From NCBI GenBank assembly GCA_029256565.1, contig JAQSXQ010000226.1:1-5964 (forward strand): a stretch of 5,964 nucleotides of DNA. The letters run 5' to 3'. Below are positions 5,077 through 5,964 of this stretch, in pieces. The translations under genes were made by a program, and so were the position numbers. The DNA comes from Mycobacterium sp. (GTDB taxonomy: Bacteria > Actinomycetota > Actinomycetes > Mycobacteriales > Mycobacteriaceae). Within the stretch, counting starts at the first letter, position 1; every line of letters begins with the position of its first letter. The notes below the pieces were generated by a model, which saw nothing but the letters and a program-made list of their open reading frames with translations, was not told the origin of the DNA and searched no databases.

Positions 5077-5964
5077 ATGAACACCGTGGGAGCGATCACT
5101 TTGGACGGCAAGGCCACGCGCGACGAGATCTTCACCGACCTGAAGGAGCGGGTGGCGGCTCTGACCGCCGCCGGACGCACCCCGGGCCTGGGGACGGTAC
5201 TGGTCGGCGACGACCCCGGCTCGCATGCCTACGTCCGGGGCAAGCACGCGGACTGCGCGAAGGTCGGCATCACGTCGATCCGTCGCGACCTGCCCGCCGA
5301 CATCAGCCAGGCGACGCTCGAAGAGACCATCGACGAACTGAACGCCAACCCCGAGTGCACCGGGTACATCGTGCAGTTGCCGCTGCCGAAGCACCTCGAC
5401 GAGAACGCCGCGCTGGAGCGCATCGATCCCGCCAAGGACGCCGACGGGTTGCATCCGACGAACCTCGGCCGGCTGGTGCTCAACGAGCCCGCAGCCCTGC
5501 CGTGCACGCCGCGGGGCATCGTGCACCTGCTGCGGCGCTACGAGGTCGAGATCGCCGGTGCGCACGTGGTCGTGATCGGGCGCGGCGTGACGGTCGGCAG
5601 GCCGATGGGTCTGCTGCTCACCCGTCGGTCGGAGAACGCGACGGTGACGCTGTGCCACACCGCAACTCGTCACCTACCGCAGCTCACGCGGGAGGCGGAC
5701 ATAGTCATCGCGGCCGCGGGCGTTCCGCACATGGTCACCGCCGAGATGGTCAAGCGCGGAGCCGCCGTGATCGACGTCGGGGTCAGCCGCGACGATGCGG
5801 GCAAGCTCGTCGGTGACGTGGCGCCCGACGTGTGGGACGTCGCGGGCCACGTGTCGCCGAACCCGGGCGGCGTCGGCCCGCTGACGCGGGCGTTTCTGCT
5901 GACGAACGTCGTCGAAGCCGATGAGCGCTTGCGCGAAGAGCATCGGTCCGACGAGGCGAAAGTG
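5077..5964 (+). CDS. folD: FolD, methylene-THF dehydrogenase / methenyl-THF cyclohydrolase, 3' end missing
   Basis: A bifunctional cytosolic enzyme of one-carbon metabolism: it oxidises 5,10-methylene-tetrahydrofolate to the methenyl form with NADP+, then hydrolyses it to 10-formyl-tetrahydrofolate for purine and formyl-Met-tRNA synthesis. 296 codons are visible, open to the window end. The catalytic set is intact: Y52 and K56 in AYVRGKH, Q100 in YIVQLPLP (97-104), D123 in KDADGLHP (120-127). The Rossmann segment VVVIGRGVTVGRPMG (164-178) and PNPGGVGPLT (261-270) are also family hallmarks. From memory the match to M. tuberculosis FolD (281 aa) is close and gap-free through TNVVE. Beyond this the frame adds a charged tail (ADERLREEHRSDEAKV) with no stop in the window, so this protein is longer by at least about 10 residues. 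ATG 5077 is preferred over GTG 5086 because of GGGAG at 5063-5067. In M. tuberculosis a toxin-antitoxin pair separates folD from the oxidoreductase; here they are 18 bp apart. Confidence 0.96.
   Translation, partial: MNTVGAITLDGKATRDEIFTDLKERVAALTAAGRTPGLGTVLVGDDPGSHAYVRGKHADCAKVGITSIRRDLPADISQATLEETIDELNANPECTGYIVQLPLPKHLDENAALERIDPAKDADGLHPTNLGRLVLNEPAALPCTPRGIVHLLRRYEVEIAGAHVVVIGRGVTVGRPMGLLLTRRSENATVTLCHTATRHLPQLTREADIVIAAAGVPHMVTAEMVKRGAAVIDVGVSRDDAGKLVGDVAPDVWDVAGHVSPNPGGVGPLTRAFLLTNVVEADERLREEHRSDEAKV

Noticed and set aside
3326..5077. A 583-codon minus-strand frame over the oxidoreductase
   Set aside because: It is an alternate frame of the true oxidoreductase, Arg/Pro-rich, with no family motifs.
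5059..5673. N-terminal extension of the oxidoreductase by 205 residues
   Set aside because: The extension is antisense to folD, has no domain signature, and the family N-terminus begins at the ATG at 5058.

Overview
The window is high-GC actinobacterial DNA, and the protein content points to a mycobacterium, probably a fast-growing Mycolicibacterium-type species. Four of the five genes resemble M. tuberculosis proteins I know: MfpA (Rv3361c), Rv1747, the oxidoreductase Rv3359 and FolD (Rv3356c). All comparisons are from memory; no search was run.

Layout, left to right. 1-369 (+): C-terminal two thirds of the gyrase-binding pentapeptide-repeat protein MfpA, cut by the window edge. 370-542: convergent intergenic gap with two tandem hairpins, probably a two-way terminator. 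543-3131 (-): an 862-residue FHA-FHA-ABC transporter of the Rv1747 type. 3132-3385: divergent intergenic region with a likely leaderless -10 element for the transporter, an AT-rich inverted repeat and a GC hairpin. 3386-3862 (+): a small secreted protein of unknown function, whose stop codon overlaps that of the next gene. 3859-5058 (-): an Old Yellow Enzyme-type flavin oxidoreductase with a C-terminal four-cysteine cluster. 5059-5076: an 18-bp divergent gap holding both Shine-Dalgarno candidates. 5077-5964 (+): folD, running off the window.

Strands alternate at every gene, so no two genes here can share an operon; co-regulation, if any, must come from the two divergent promoter regions. The mfpA / Rv3359 / folD backbone matches the M. 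tuberculosis neighbourhood. The differences are an Rv1747-type transporter next to mfpA instead of next to pknF, and no toxin-antitoxin pair between the oxidoreductase and folD.

I see no mobile element, CRISPR array, RNA gene or obvious new multi-gene system. The most unusual signals are inside the transporter: the phosphate-contacting serine of FHA-2 is replaced by glycine, the linker is unusually rich in Tyr-Pro, and a stretch appears to be missing at the second membrane segment.
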